From Curtobacterium sp. MR_MD2014 (GTDB lineage: Bacteria; Actinomycetota; Actinomycetes; Actinomycetales; Microbacteriaceae): a stretch of DNA of 64,000 nt. The stretch is taken from NCBI RefSeq assembly GCF_000772085.1, contig NZ_CP009755.1, positions 620,001 to 684,000 of the forward strand. Reading direction: 5' to 3'. Positions 18,133 to 28,578 of this stretch are shown here, one piece after another. The translations under genes and the position numbers were made by a program. The number at the start of each line of letters is the position of its first letter. Positions within the stretch are counted from its first letter, which is position 1. The notes under the pieces are model-generated. The model saw only the letters and a program-made list of their open reading frames with translations. It searched no databases and was not told the origin of the DNA.

Positions 18133-19074
18133 TCAGCCTGCGTCGGGCGCGAGGATCGCGTCGTGGGGGAGCAGTGCGTGCACGCCCCAGGTCCGGTTCG
18201 CGACCTGGGTCACGCGCATGCTCACCGCGACGCTCGCCATCGCCAGTGCCTGCCCGCGGGTGATCCCGTGCAGCCCGACGATCCAGTCGACCATCCGGTC
18301 GAGCGCCGTCGTCGTCGCCGTGTTGAGGTCGGCGTCGAACCCGAACGTGATGTGGCCGGCAGGGGTGTCGGCGTGGACGCCCTCGACCGGGGCGTGGTCG
18401 AGCAGGGACAGCGTCATCGTGGTGGTCATGCCGCACTCGACCGCGGTGCCGGAGACCTCGCCGTCGCCCTGTGCGGCGTGCCCGTCCCCGACGGAGAGCA
18501 GCGCGTCCGGCACGGTGACGGGCAGGTACAGCGTCGCGCCGGCGACCAGTTCTCGGCAGTCGATGTTGCCCCCGCCGAGCGGACGCGGCGGGATCGTCGA
18601 GTGCTCCCCGGTGGGCTCCGGCGGCAGACCGACCACGCCGAGGAACGGCGCGGTCCGGACGCCCAGCCCGAGCTGGTTCCACGCCGTGCCGGCGTCCGCG
18701 TCGACGTCCCAGAGCAGCGGCCCGCGCGACGCAGCGTCGACGAGCCCGAGCGCCCGGTTGACCGGGGTGTCGACGCCGCCGGACCCGGTGTAGCCCCAGT
18801 CGTCCGGCACCAGCGCGTCGAAGCGCACGGCGAGCACCTGTCCGGGTCGCGCTCCCGCGACCGCGATCGGTCCGACCAGACAGTGCCCGCGTCGCGGATC
18901 GAGGAGCGTCGGTGCGTCCGCCCCCGGCGCGGCCAGCCGTTCGGTGTAGCCCGCGGCGCTCAGCGTCCGAACGGTCACGGTGTCACCGTCCTCGACGCGG
19001 AGCACGGGCTCGCGTTCCGCGGTGAGGACGTCGACAGCGGTGTCGGGCGAGGCATCGATGCGGTGGGAGGTCAC
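18133..19074 (-). CDS. Acetamidase/formamidase family protein
   Basis: The protein has 313 residues matching the FmdA/AmdA family, which hydrolyses formamide or acetamide to ammonia and the acid. Visible family segments include GHCLVGPIAVAGARPGQVLAV, GGNIDCREL and the glycine/acidic stretch VGDGHAAQGDGEVSGTA, which forms the metal-binding active site. GTG at 19074 lies six bases from GAGGAT (19086-19081 on the minus strand), a -10-like hexamer, so the mRNA may be leaderless. There is no ammonia or urea gene nearby. A GGAGGC hairpin follows the gene. Confidence 0.88.
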   Translation of the reverse strand: MTSHRIDASPDTAVDVLTAEREPVLRVEDGDTVTVRTLSAAGYTERLAAPGADAPTLLDPRRGHCLVGPIAVAGARPGQVLAVRFDALVPDDWGYTGSGGVDTPVNRALGLVDAASRGPLLWDVDADAGTAWNQLGLGVRTAPFLGVVGLPPEPTGEHSTIPPRPLGGGNIDCRELVAGATLYLPVTVPDALLSVGDGHAAQGDGEVSGTAVECGMTTTMTLSLLDHAPVEGVHADTPAGHITFGFDADLNTATTTALDRMVDWIVGLHGITRGQALAMASVAVSMRVTQVANRTWGVHALLPHDAILAPDAG

Positions 19075-19200
19075 CGGTCGATCCTCCCAGGCGTGCAGCG
19101 TTCCTGGTGGACCTGGGCGGGCTCCGAGCCGGCTGCGTGGACGCCGGACGGACACGCCACGGACCGCCTGCGCCGCCTCCACGTCTGCGAGGATCGACCC

Positions 19201-20070
19201 GTGCCCACCTTCTCCGCCGCTCGAGGGGACTCCTCGTTCACCGACGCCCACGGCGTCGAGATCGTCTACTCGACCTGGCGCGCCGCCAGGCCGAAGGGCA
19301 TCGTGCAGATCGCGCACGGCGTCGGGGAGCACGGGCTCCGGTACGAGCCGCTCGCGCAGGACCTCGTCCGTGCCGGGTACACCGTGCACGCGAACGACCA
19401 CCGCGGGCACGGCCGGACCGGTCTGGCGCAGTGGGACGGGGACCACGCGCGGCTCGGACGGCTCGGACCCGGTGGCCTGCGGGCGGCGATCGCGGCCGTG
19501 GAGCAGATGAGCGACGTCGCCCGCGCGCAGGACCCCGGCGTCCCGCTCGTGCTCGTCGGGCACTCGTGGGGGTCGCTCATGGCACAGCGGATCGTGAACA
19601 CCTCGTCGGAGCGGTACGACGGGGTCGTGCTCTCCGCCACGGCGTACCGACTGCCCGGGTGGATGAACAGCGGCGACCTGAACGCCCGGCACGCGGGCTC
19701 CGGACCGACGAAGTTCGAGTGGATCACGCGCGACCGGGCCGTCATCGACGCGATCGCCGCCGACCCGCTCGCGGTCGAGGCCGACGTGATCAAGCTCTTC
19801 GGCGTCCGTGACGCCGCGCGGCTGCTCGGCGTGCCACGCCGAGGCATCCCGCACGACCTGCCGATCCTGCTGCAGGTCGGATCGGACGACACCCTCGGCG
19901 GCCCCCGTTCCGTGGAGCGGCTCGCCCAGGCGTACCGCCGTCGCGGTCGGCTGTCGGACGTCCAGGTCCACGTCTACGACGGGGCGCGGCACGAGGTCTA
20001 CAACGAGACGAACCGCGACGAGGTGGTCGCCGACCTGATCGCGTGGCTCGACCGCCACGTGGCGCGCTGA
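19201..20070 (+). CDS. Alpha/beta hydrolase, monoglyceride lipase-like
   Basis: The protein has 289 residues of the serine aminopeptidase/Hydrolase_4 group. The N-terminal half has HGVGEHGLRYEPLA and the oxyanion region DHRGHGRTG; the nucleophile elbow is GHSWGS. A late Asp (VGSDD) and His (GARHEVYNE) complete the triad. Bacterial relatives cleave mono- or lysophospholipids. The GTG start has GAGGAT six bases upstream and no ribosome site, as for its divergent neighbour. A 14-base perfect hairpin follows at 20082. Confidence 0.88.
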   Translation: MPTFSAARGDSSFTDAHGVEIVYSTWRAARPKGIVQIAHGVGEHGLRYEPLAQDLVRAGYTVHANDHRGHGRTGLAQWDGDHARLGRLGPGGLRAAIAAVEQMSDVARAQDPGVPLVLVGHSWGSLMAQRIVNTSSERYDGVVLSATAYRLPGWMNSGDLNARHAGSGPTKFEWITRDRAVIDAIAADPLAVEADVIKLFGVRDAARLLGVPRRGIPHDLPILLQVGSDDTLGGPRSVERLAQAYRRRGRLSDVQVHVYDGARHEVYNETNRDEVVADLIAWLDRHVAR

Positions 20071-20081
20071 CGCGACGGGCT

Positions 20082-20129
20082 GCCGGACGGGAGGCGCGTG
20101 GCAGCGGTGCCCCGTGCCTCCCGTCCGGC
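20082..20129 (+). terminator. Perfect GGAGGC hairpin
   Basis: GCCGGACGGGAGGC (20082-20095) and GCCTCCCGTCCGGC (20116-20129) are exact reverse complements with a 20-base loop. The hairpin lies 12 bases past the hydrolase stop and ends 13 bases before the -10 of the lipoate ligase gene. It is the clearest member of the shared hairpin family. Confidence 0.75.
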
Positions 20130-20153
20130 GGACGGCGGGCGTAGGCTCGCCCT

Positions 20154-21203
20154 GTGCACGGTGAGTACAAGGTCCCCGGAGGCAAGCTGGTCGTCGTCGA
20201 CCTCGAGGTCGTCGACGGGAGCATCCAGGAGTTCCGGCTGGCGGGTGACTTCTTCCTCGAGCCGGACGACGCGCTGCCGCTGATCGACCAGGCCGTGGAC
20301 GGCCTGCCCGCGACCACCGACGCGGCCGGCATCGCCGCCGCGGTCCGCACGGCGCTGCCCGAGGGGGCGGTGCTGCTCGGCTTCACACCGGAGTCGGTGG
20401 GGGTCGCCGTCCGTCGCGCGCTCTCGCGGGCGTCGACGTGGCAGGAGTACGACTGGGAGATCGTGCACGAGGGGCCGATCAGCCCGAACGAGCACCTCGC
20501 GCTCGACCAGGTCCTGACCGAGGAGGTCGGTGCCGGCCGTCGCGGTCCGACCCTGCGCATCTGGGAGTGGGACCAGCCCGCGGTCGTGATCGGGTCGTTC
20601 CAGTCCTTGAAGAACGAGGTCGACCCGACCGGTGCCGCGAAGTACGGCGTCGAGGTCGTCCGCCGCATCTCCGGCGGTGGCGCCATGTTCATGGACGCCG
20701 GCGCGATCATCTCGTACTCGTTGTACGTGCCGACCGACCTCGTGCAGGGCATGACCTTCGCCGACTCGTACGCCTACCTGGACGAGTGGGTGATCGAGGC
20801 GCTGAAGTCCCTCGGGATCGACGCGTACTACCAGCCGCTCAACGACATCTCCTCGACCAAGGGCAAGATCGGCGGCGCGGCGCAGAAGCGGCTCGGCACC
20901 GGTGCCCTGCTGCACCACGCCACGATGAGCTACGACATGGACGGCCAGAAGATGGTCGAGGTGCTCCGCATCGGTCGCGAGAAGATGAGCGACAAGGGGA
21001 CGACCTCGGCCGCCAAGCGTGTCGACCCGCTGCGTTCGCAGACCGGTCTGACCCGAGCCGAGATCATCGACCGGCTGATCGGCACCTTCACGAAGCTCTA
21101 CGGCGCGCACGAGGGCCACGTGACCGAGGCGGAGCGGGCCCGCGCGCGCGAGCTGGTCGAGACGAAGTTCGCGACGCGGGAGTGGCTCGAGCGGGTGCCC
21201 TGA
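20154..21203 (+). CDS. lplA: Lipoate-protein ligase A family protein with N-terminal accessory domain
   Basis: The protein has 349 residues. The catalytic BPL/LplA domain occupies about 100-340, with RRISGGGAMFMDAGAIISYS as the lipoate/nucleotide loop and a KGKIGGAAQKR segment carrying the conserved lysine. The first 90 residues (EYKVPGGKLVVVDLEVVDG...FRLAGDFFLEP) match the small accessory domain that in E. coli LplA is at the C-terminus, so the order is reversed. Such enzymes attach lipoate to 2-oxoacid dehydrogenases and GcvH. The GTG start is six bases from TAGGCT (20142-20147), so leaderless. Confidence 0.88.
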   Translation: MHGEYKVPGGKLVVVDLEVVDGSIQEFRLAGDFFLEPDDALPLIDQAVDGLPATTDAAGIAAAVRTALPEGAVLLGFTPESVGVAVRRALSRASTWQEYDWEIVHEGPISPNEHLALDQVLTEEVGAGRRGPTLRIWEWDQPAVVIGSFQSLKNEVDPTGAAKYGVEVVRRISGGGAMFMDAGAIISYSLYVPTDLVQGMTFADSYAYLDEWVIEALKSLGIDAYYQPLNDISSTKGKIGGAAQKRLGTGALLHHATMSYDMDGQKMVEVLRIGREKMSDKGTTSAAKRVDPLRSQTGLTRAEIIDRLIGTFTKLYGAHEGHVTEAERARARELVETKFATREWLERVP

Positions 21204-21211
21204 CCGGGCAG

Positions 21212-21240
21212 TGACGCCCGTACGGAGCGCCCTCTATGCT
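21212..21240 (+). promoter_or_regulatory. Promoter of a leaderless lipoprotein mRNA
   Basis: A weak -35 (TGACGC, 21212-21217), a 17-base spacer and a good -10 (TATGCT, 21235-21240) place the transcription start on or next to the ATG at 21247. It is the best complete example of the leaderless arrangement in this window. Confidence 0.6.
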
Positions 21241-21246
21241 CTGCGC

Positions 21247-21768
21247 ATGCGTCGTCCGAGCCGTCTCCTGTCCGCCACGGTCGCAGGACTCGTGGTCCTC
21301 GGTGTCGCGACGGCCTGCTCGTCCGCACCTGTCTCCGGACTGCTGTCCGACGATGCCGACGCGACACGGGCGGCAGGACTCGACCGGTGGGGCGACGCGA
21401 TGAACGCAGCGCTGCTCGACGGGGACCGCGGCTTCGGTTCGTCGAACGGACTCGACCGTGGCGCGGCCGGGACGGAGACGCCCGCCGGCGACTGGGACCT
21501 CCTCGTCGCCTGCAACGGCGTCGACGGCAAGCGCCTGCGGGTGTCCGTGGGACCCGGCGGCCGTGACGAGGTCCTGCGCACCGACGTACCGTGCGGCCTG
21601 GTCACGAGGGTGCCGGTCACGGTGCCGCGCGGCGGCGGGCTGACGGTCGAGGTGGAGCCGCAGTCGGACGCGAGCGATGCTGTCCGGCACGGCGACGTCG
21701 TCTCGTACTGGTACGTCTCCATCGTGCACCGCGGCTTCGAGCCGGAGGCGACGGTCGTCGTCGACTGA
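21247..21768 (+). CDS. Putative lipoprotein of unknown function
   Basis: The product has 173 residues with a lipoprotein signal peptide: two arginines, a hydrophobic stretch and a lipobox ending in Cys24 (VATAC). The mature part is small, with a Gly-rich strand region (GDWDLLVACNGVDGKRLRVSV) and two cysteines that could pair. I do not recognise a family. The ATG is set by a -10 hexamer six bases upstream and by the signal peptide; an earlier in-frame start would put charged residues ahead of it. Confidence 0.75.
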   Translation: MRRPSRLLSATVAGLVVLGVATACSSAPVSGLLSDDADATRAAGLDRWGDAMNAALLDGDRGFGSSNGLDRGAAGTETPAGDWDLLVACNGVDGKRLRVSVGPGGRDEVLRTDVPCGLVTRVPVTVPRGGGLTVEVEPQSDASDAVRHGDVVSYWYVSIVHRGFEPEATVVVD

Positions 21769-21887
21769 TCCGCACGACGGACACCGTTGGACGAGCTCGC
21801 GAGCAGTCCGCCGGCGCGGCGGACCGATCGCCAGGATCATCCGCGCGGCGGAGGCCCTGGCCGGTCGACTGACGTAGCGTCGGGACC

Positions 21888-22217
21888 GTGAACTGGTTGA
21901 TCCTCCTGGGGGCGGTGGCCGTGGCGGCCGTCGTGATGTGGGTCGCCGATCGCGTGGGGTGGATCGACCTGTCGAACAAGGCCACACGCAGCGGCGGATC
22001 CGGCGGTGTCGGCGCGATGATGGACGAGGTGTTCGCCCCGACCCGTCACGAGACGCAGGCCGAGTACGAGCGGCAGTCGCGCCTCCCGGAGGAGGCCCCG
22101 ACGCCCGCCGACGACGACCACGACCTGCTCAGTGGCACCGTCCTCATCCGTGTGCCTGCGGTCGGACACCGCGGGCGGCACGAGGCGCGACCCGGCACGC
22201 TCGACCGCACCTACTGA
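21888..22217 (+). CDS. Small single-pass membrane protein
   Basis: The protein has 109 residues, with one membrane helix at the N-terminus (residues 2-20, WLILLGAVAVAAVVMWVA) and a hydrophilic tail. The stretch GGVGAMMDEVFAPTRHETQAEYERQSRLPEEAP resembles a short conserved tail seen in many actinobacterial small membrane proteins, but I cannot name a function. GTG is seven bases from TAGCGT (21875-21880), so leaderless. It converges with the GNAT gene on the other strand. Confidence 0.72.
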   Translation: MNWLILLGAVAVAAVVMWVADRVGWIDLSNKATRSGGSGGVGAMMDEVFAPTRHETQAEYERQSRLPEEAPTPADDDHDLLSGTVLIRVPAVGHRGRHEARPGTLDRTY

Positions 22218-22235
22218 GCGCGAGCACCTGCCGCG

Positions 22236-22520
22236 CTAGCGCGTGGTGAGCTCCTGGTAGTCCGGGTGCCGCTCGATCCACGCCTTGACGTAGGTGCAGA
22301 GCGGGACGACCCGCAGGGACCCCTCGCGGACGTCGTCGAGCGCGTGCTGGACGAGGATCGACGCATGGCCACCGCCGCGGTGTGCGGGGTCGACCTCGGT
22401 GTGGGTGAAGCGGATCTCGTCGCCGGCGACCTCGTACGCCGCGAAGCCGATGACCTCGCCGTCCTCGACCAGGGAGTACTGCTGCGCGTCGGTGTCGTTG
22501 CGGACCTCGGGTGATGCCAT
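22236..22520 (-). CDS. GNAT family acetyltransferase (YidJ/YjdJ-type)
   Basis: A compact 94-residue N-acetyltransferase-like domain (the short GCN5-related type) with the loop HRGGGHASILVQHALDDVR for acetyl-CoA and the terminal VPLCTYVKAWIERHPDY motif that is diagnostic for this subgroup. Substrates are unknown. A TACGGT hexamer (22533-22528, minus strand) is seven bases before the ATG, so the mRNA is probably leaderless. The longer in-frame extension upstream would overlap the divergent methyltransferase gene and is rejected. Confidence 0.85.
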   Translation of the reverse strand: MASPEVRNDTDAQQYSLVEDGEVIGFAAYEVAGDEIRFTHTEVDPAHRGGGHASILVQHALDDVREGSLRVVPLCTYVKAWIERHPDYQELTTR

Positions 22521-22599
22521 GCAGGGGACCGTACGCCGTCGGACGCGGTGGGGGCTGGGTGCGGTCGGGCGTCGGTCCGCTCTGCGGGAGGATGGTCCG

Positions 22600-23496
22600 G
22601 TGCGCAGCATCGACGACTCGAGCCCCGACCTCGTCGTGCTCGGCGACAACCTCGACGTCCTGCCGACACTGCCCGACGCGTCGTTCACGGTCGTCTACCT
22701 CGATCCGCCCTTCAACACCGGACGGAAGCAGCGGCGCCACGCGGTGACCGCCCAGCGCCGGACCGTCGGCGACGCCGGGACGATCACGGGCTTCCGTGGT
22801 CGGACCTACGAGCGGATCCGCGGTGACCTGATGCGCTTCGACGACCGCTTCGAGGACTACTGGGCGTTCCTCGAGCCACGCCTGCTCGAGGCCTGGCGGC
22901 TGCTCACCGACGACGGCACGCTGTACCTGCACCTCGACTACCGCGAGGCCCACTACGCCAAGGTGCTGCTCGACGCGCTCTTCGGCCGCGACGCGTTCCT
23001 CAACGAGATCATCTGGGCGTACGACTTCGGCGCGAAGTCCCGCACGCGCTGGCCGACCAAGCACGACACGATCCTGGTCTACGTGAAGGACCCGGAGCGC
23101 TACTGGTTCGACTCCGAGACGGTCGACCGCGAGCCGTACATGGCGCCGGGACTCGTCACGCCGGAGAAGCGCGAGCGTGGGAAGCTGCCGACGGACGTGT
23201 GGTGGCACACCATCGTGTCGCCGACCGGCAGCGAGAAGACCGGCTACCCGACGCAGAAGCCCGAGGGGGTCCTGCGTCGGATGGTGCAGGCGTCGTCGCG
23301 CGAGGGGGACTGGGTGCTCGACTTCTTCGCGGGGAGCGGCACGCTCGGTGCGGTCGCTCGTGACCTGGGCCGGCGGTTCGTGCTCGTGGACGACAACCCG
23401 GTGGCGGTCGACGTGATGCGGCGCCGGTTGCCGCACGCAGCGGTCGAGTCGGCGGTCGGTTCGGCGGTCGTGTCTCCCGTCGCGCAGGAGGACTGA
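22600..23496 (+). CDS. Site-specific DNA methyltransferase (N6-A/N4-C, beta order)
   Basis: The product has 298 residues. Catalytic motif IV is DPPFNTG (from D35) and the S-adenosylmethionine motif FFAGSGTLG comes near residue 243, the motif order of beta-class adenine or cytosine-N4 methylases. The target recognition region would lie between. No restriction enzyme gene is adjacent, so it is a solitary methylase that could act in regulation or as the relic of a system. GTG at 22600 is six bases after GAGGAT (22588-22593). The methylated site cannot be predicted from sequence. Confidence 0.88.
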   Translation: MRSIDDSSPDLVVLGDNLDVLPTLPDASFTVVYLDPPFNTGRKQRRHAVTAQRRTVGDAGTITGFRGRTYERIRGDLMRFDDRFEDYWAFLEPRLLEAWRLLTDDGTLYLHLDYREAHYAKVLLDALFGRDAFLNEIIWAYDFGAKSRTRWPTKHDTILVYVKDPERYWFDSETVDREPYMAPGLVTPEKRERGKLPTDVWWHTIVSPTGSEKTGYPTQKPEGVLRRMVQASSREGDWVLDFFAGSGTLGAVARDLGRRFVLVDDNPVAVDVMRRRLPHAAVESAVGSAVVSPVAQED

Positions 23497-23563
23497 GCGC
23501 CTTCCGCCCGGAGCGGCCAGGATGGATCGGGGCGGACGCGTTGCGCCCGGGGAGACGGGGGAG

Positions 23564-24070
23564 ATGGCGGCGAAGAGGGTCCGCACGGCTGCGGTCGGAC
23601 TGATGGTCAGTGCACTCGCCCTCACGGCCGGGTGCACGGGCGGGACGGGTTCCCCGTCGTCGCGGCCCGAGGACGCGGAGCGAGCGGTGCAGCAGATCGT
23701 GGACGACTCCGCCAGTGCGCTCGGAGGGGACTGGACCGTGGAGGAGGGCCCACGACTCGGGACGTGCACGGACGAACGCGGCAACGGCGAGGGCGTGCAC
23801 TCCACGATCCTGTCCTCGCGAGCCGAGCGCGGCGACATCGAGACCGATGTCAGCACCCTCACCACGCTGTGGAAGCGTGCCGGGCTCGTGACGGAGCGCT
23901 TCATCAACAGGGACGGCAGCTACTCCGGACTCAACGGCAGGGGCGCCGGGATCGCGAACATCGCGTTCAACTCGTCCGACCTGGGCGGCGGCGACACGAT
24001 CAGTGCGACCTCGGAGTGCGCGGCTGGCGACTACGTCGAGCTCCGGGAGCAGGAGCGCGGGCAGCGCTGA
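23564..24070 (+). CDS. Putative lipoprotein
   Basis: The product has 168 residues with signal peptide and lipobox LTAGC (Cys24), then a Gly/Ser linker and an alpha/beta domain with two cysteines (about 78 and 153). I do not know the family; small actinobacterial lipoproteins of this length are common. ATG 23564 is preferred because the signal peptide starts there and a G-rich ribosome site lies 10 bases upstream; an earlier ATG at 23522 would add 14 polar residues. A strong hairpin follows. Confidence 0.72.
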   Translation: MAAKRVRTAAVGLMVSALALTAGCTGGTGSPSSRPEDAERAVQQIVDDSASALGGDWTVEEGPRLGTCTDERGNGEGVHSTILSSRAERGDIETDVSTLTTLWKRAGLVTERFINRDGSYSGLNGRGAGIANIAFNSSDLGGGDTISATSECAAGDYVELREQERGQR

Positions 24071-24100
24071 CGAGCGCGGCGCCCGTCCGGTAGGGACGAC

Positions 24101-24146
24101 GGAGGCGACACCCTCGACGTCGTACGACGTCGACGATGTCGCCTCC
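24101..24146. terminator. Bidirectional hairpin
   Basis: GGAGGCGACA (24101-24110) and TGTCGCCTCC (24137-24146) pair perfectly. The loop contains an 18-base palindrome (CGACGTCGT/ACGACGTCG), so the whole segment can fold as one long stem. It lies between the convergent ends of the lipoprotein and DHA2 transporter genes. Confidence 0.75.
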
Positions 24147-24159
24147 CAGCGGCGGCGGG

Positions 24160-26583
24160 CTACTCCGCCGTGTGTCGCCCGTGGTGCTCGGCCGTGGTAC
24201 CCGGCGGCGTGGCCCCGTCCGACGAGGCGTGCGCCGGGTGCGTCCGGATGGTCGCGGTCGTGGCCGGAGGCTCGTCCACCGGTGCCGCCGCGGCGTGCGC
24301 GCCGTGCGTGGTCGCGTCGGCGAGCGGTGCCCGGGTGCCGCCCTCGGGGTCGTGACCGGCGCGGTCAGCTGCACCCGTGTCGGAGGCGGGCCGGTCGGCG
24401 GGGGAGGTGGTGCCTCCGGACCGGTCCTGCGGCTGCTGCACCGTGACGTCGGGCGAGGTCGGGACCGCCCGGACCGACCCCGTGTCCGGGGTGACCAGCG
24501 AGCCGGTGTCCGCCGCCGCCTGCTGCGCATCCGCCGCCAGGCGGTCGGAGTCGCCCTTCGCCGCGTTCGCCTGTTCCTGCAGTGCAGACACCTTGCGGAG
24601 CGGCGGGACCCGGAAGAACCAGGTCAGGACGAAGGCGAGCAGGATGACACCCAACCCGACGAAGTAGACGACGACGGCCGACTGGCTGAACCCGACCAGG
24701 AACGGACGGGTGAGCCGCTGGTCCGCACCGTTGAGGAACGACGTGTCGCTCGTGGCCGAGCCGGCGGACGAGCTGGCCGCCGTGTCGCCGTTCTTCAGCT
24801 GGTCGACCAGCTTCGGCGCGACCTCGTCGACCACGGCCTTCCGCTGGTCGGCGTTGCTGTAGTCGATCTGCAGCGTGCCGTCGACGACCTCGGCGTTCGC
24901 CTTGGACGCGGCGGTCTCGAGCGCCTGCTGCTCGGCGGCCGACTTGTTCGCGGCGACCTGCTCGGCGATGACCGAGTCGGCGGAGGCGGCGGGGATCCGG
25001 CCGGCGGCGACCTGCTGCTGCACCTGCGCGGTGACCTGCTTCGTCACGGCCTGGTCCGCGGCCTGCTTCGCCGCTGCGGCACCCTGGTCGAGACCCTGCT
25101 GCACGTTCTGCTGCACCGGGTCGACGATCTTCGACCAGATCTGGTCCATCACGCCCTTGTTCTCGGACGCGCTGGCGACCGAGGGGGTGAGCGCGGCGGT
25201 GAGGGCCGGCTTGAGCGTCGACTCGTTCTGCATCGCGCCGGTGATGTTCGTCGGCATGAGCGTGAACAGGACGGACAGGAGCACCGCGGTGCCCATCGTG
25301 CCGCCGATCTGGCGGAAGAACGTCGCTGCACTCGTGGCAACGCCGATGTCCCGCGGGGAGACCGAGTTCTGCGCGGCGAGGGTCAGTGTCTGCATGAGCT
25401 GCCCGAGCCCGAGACCGATGCCGAACATGCCGAGCATGAGGAACCAGAGGGGGCTGTCGGCGGTCAGGAAGGTGAGGAGCGTGAAGCCGATCGCCGTGAA
25501 CGCGGTGCCCGTGATCGGGAAGGCGCCGTAGCGGCCGGTGCGCGAGATGATCTGACCCGAGGCGATCGAGGAGATCATCAGACCGAGCACCATCGGCAGC
25601 ATGGCGAAGCCGGACTCGGTCGGGGTGACGCCCTTGACGATCTGCAGGTAGAGCGGGATCGTCAGCATCGCGCCGAACATCCCGAAGCCGACGAGCACGG
25701 ACAGGACCGCGGCCATCGAGAACACCCGCGAGCCGAAGAGCTTGAGCGGGAGGATCGCGTCGTCGCCCATGGAGCGCTCGACGATCACGAAGGCGACGAG
25801 ACCCAGCGCGCCGATCGCGTAGCAGGCGATCGCGCCGGGGGAGTCCCAACCCCACTCGCGACCCTGCTCGGCGATGAGGAGCAGCGGGACGAGGGTGACG
25901 ATGACCAGCGAGGCGCCCCACCAGTCGATGCGGGGCTTCCCGCGGTCGCCGAACTTCGGCAGGTGCAGGAACGTCGTCACCATGAAGAGCGCGATGATGC
26001 CGACGGGCACGTTGACCAGGAAGACCCAGCGCCACCCGCTGACGAACAGGATCTCGGACGCGCCGGCGAACAGGCCGCCGACGAGCGGCCCGATGACCGA
26101 GGAGATGCCGAACACGGCGAGGAAGTAGCCCTGGTACTTGGCGCGCTCGCGCGGGGCGAGCATGTCGCCCATGATCGCGAGCGGCAGCGACATCAGGCCG
26201 CCGGCGCCGAGGCCCTGCAGCGCGCGGAACCCGGCGAGCATGAGCATCGAGGTCGAGAACGACGCGGCGAGCGACCCGAGGATGAAGATGCCGATCGCGG
26301 TGAGGAACAGCGGGCGGCGGCCGAAGATGTCGGAGAGCTTGCCGTAGATCGGCGTCGTGATCGTGGACGCGATCAGGTAGGCCGTGGTCACCCACGCCTG
26401 CTGGTCGAGCCCGTGCAGGTCGTCGCCGATCGTGCGGATGGCGGTGCCGACGATGGTCTGGTCGAGCGCGCCGAGGAACATGCCGGCCATCAGTCCGTAG
26501 ATGACGAGCAGGATCTGTCGGTGGTTCATCACCGCGTTCGAGGACGTGGTGGGGGCCGCGGGTGCGGTCGCCGTCTGGGTCAT
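24160..26583 (-). CDS. DHA2-type MFS drug exporter with long extracytoplasmic insert and tail
   Basis: An 807-residue transporter of the 14-helix DHA2 group. The early motif LGALDQTIVGTAIRTIGDDL and the loop YGKLSDIFGRRPLF are diagnostic; such proteins expel drugs or dyes using the proton gradient. Two oddities are clear. About 180 residues, Gln/Ala-rich and probably coiled, lie between helices 13 and 14 (about 446-626), and about 150 disordered residues follow the last helix. ATG follows GGGAG. An inverted repeat at 26645-26676 may be an operator. Confidence 0.88.
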   Translation of the reverse strand: MTQTATAPAAPTTSSNAVMNHRQILLVIYGLMAGMFLGALDQTIVGTAIRTIGDDLHGLDQQAWVTTAYLIASTITTPIYGKLSDIFGRRPLFLTAIGIFILGSLAASFSTSMLMLAGFRALQGLGAGGLMSLPLAIMGDMLAPRERAKYQGYFLAVFGISSVIGPLVGGLFAGASEILFVSGWRWVFLVNVPVGIIALFMVTTFLHLPKFGDRGKPRIDWWGASLVIVTLVPLLLIAEQGREWGWDSPGAIACYAIGALGLVAFVIVERSMGDDAILPLKLFGSRVFSMAAVLSVLVGFGMFGAMLTIPLYLQIVKGVTPTESGFAMLPMVLGLMISSIASGQIISRTGRYGAFPITGTAFTAIGFTLLTFLTADSPLWFLMLGMFGIGLGLGQLMQTLTLAAQNSVSPRDIGVATSAATFFRQIGGTMGTAVLLSVLFTLMPTNITGAMQNESTLKPALTAALTPSVASASENKGVMDQIWSKIVDPVQQNVQQGLDQGAAAAKQAADQAVTKQVTAQVQQQVAAGRIPAASADSVIAEQVAANKSAAEQQALETAASKANAEVVDGTLQIDYSNADQRKAVVDEVAPKLVDQLKNGDTAASSSAGSATSDTSFLNGADQRLTRPFLVGFSQSAVVVYFVGLGVILLAFVLTWFFRVPPLRKVSALQEQANAAKGDSDRLAADAQQAAADTGSLVTPDTGSVRAVPTSPDVTVQQPQDRSGGTTSPADRPASDTGAADRAGHDPEGGTRAPLADATTHGAHAAAAPVDEPPATTATIRTHPAHASSDGATPPGTTAEHHGRHTAE

Positions 26584-26644
26584 TCGGTCTCCCGTGCGTA
26601 CTGGTGCTCGCGCGTCGCTCTCGCCCGGGCGCGGGGAAGCGTTG

Positions 26645-26676
26645 TTGCGCGCACTGCAAAAATACAACCAGCGCAA
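26645..26676. promoter_or_regulatory. Inverted repeat in the promoter region of the DHA2 exporter
   Basis: TTGCGC (26645-26650) and GCGCAA (26671-26676) are inverted around a 20-base AT-rich spacer containing AAAAATAC. This is the only AT-rich patch between the exporter and pgm, 62 bases ahead of the exporter start. It is a candidate repressor site, but no regulator gene is beside it. Confidence 0.45.
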
Positions 26677-26743
26677 ACGGATTGTTCCCATCCGCCTCGT
26701 TCCTGTGGACATCGGCAGGGTCCTCCGGCGGATGCGGAGGAGC

Positions 26744-26783
26744 GACAGGGGCGCCACCGGACGGATCCGGTGACGCCCCTGTC
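26744..26783 (-). terminator. Terminator of pgm
   Basis: GACAGGGGCG (26744-26753) pairs with CGCCCCTGTC (26774-26783), and CACCGG/CCGGTG extend the stem inward. It begins 13 bases beyond the pgm stop on the minus strand. Confidence 0.72.
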
Positions 26784-26795
26784 GGTCGTCGGGGA

Positions 26796-28415
<1,620 letters not shown>

Positions 28416-28578
28416 GCGCCCATCCTGGCACCAGGACCCTCCGCGCGTCGCCGGGTGTCACGCAGCCGCACGGGTCCGGCAGGAGACCGCCCCGGTACGG
28501 CACGAGCGGCCGCCCTGCCGGGGACGTGGGGGGACGTCCCGGGTCGGGCGACCGCTCGCGGTCTGGGGGAGCCGGGGC

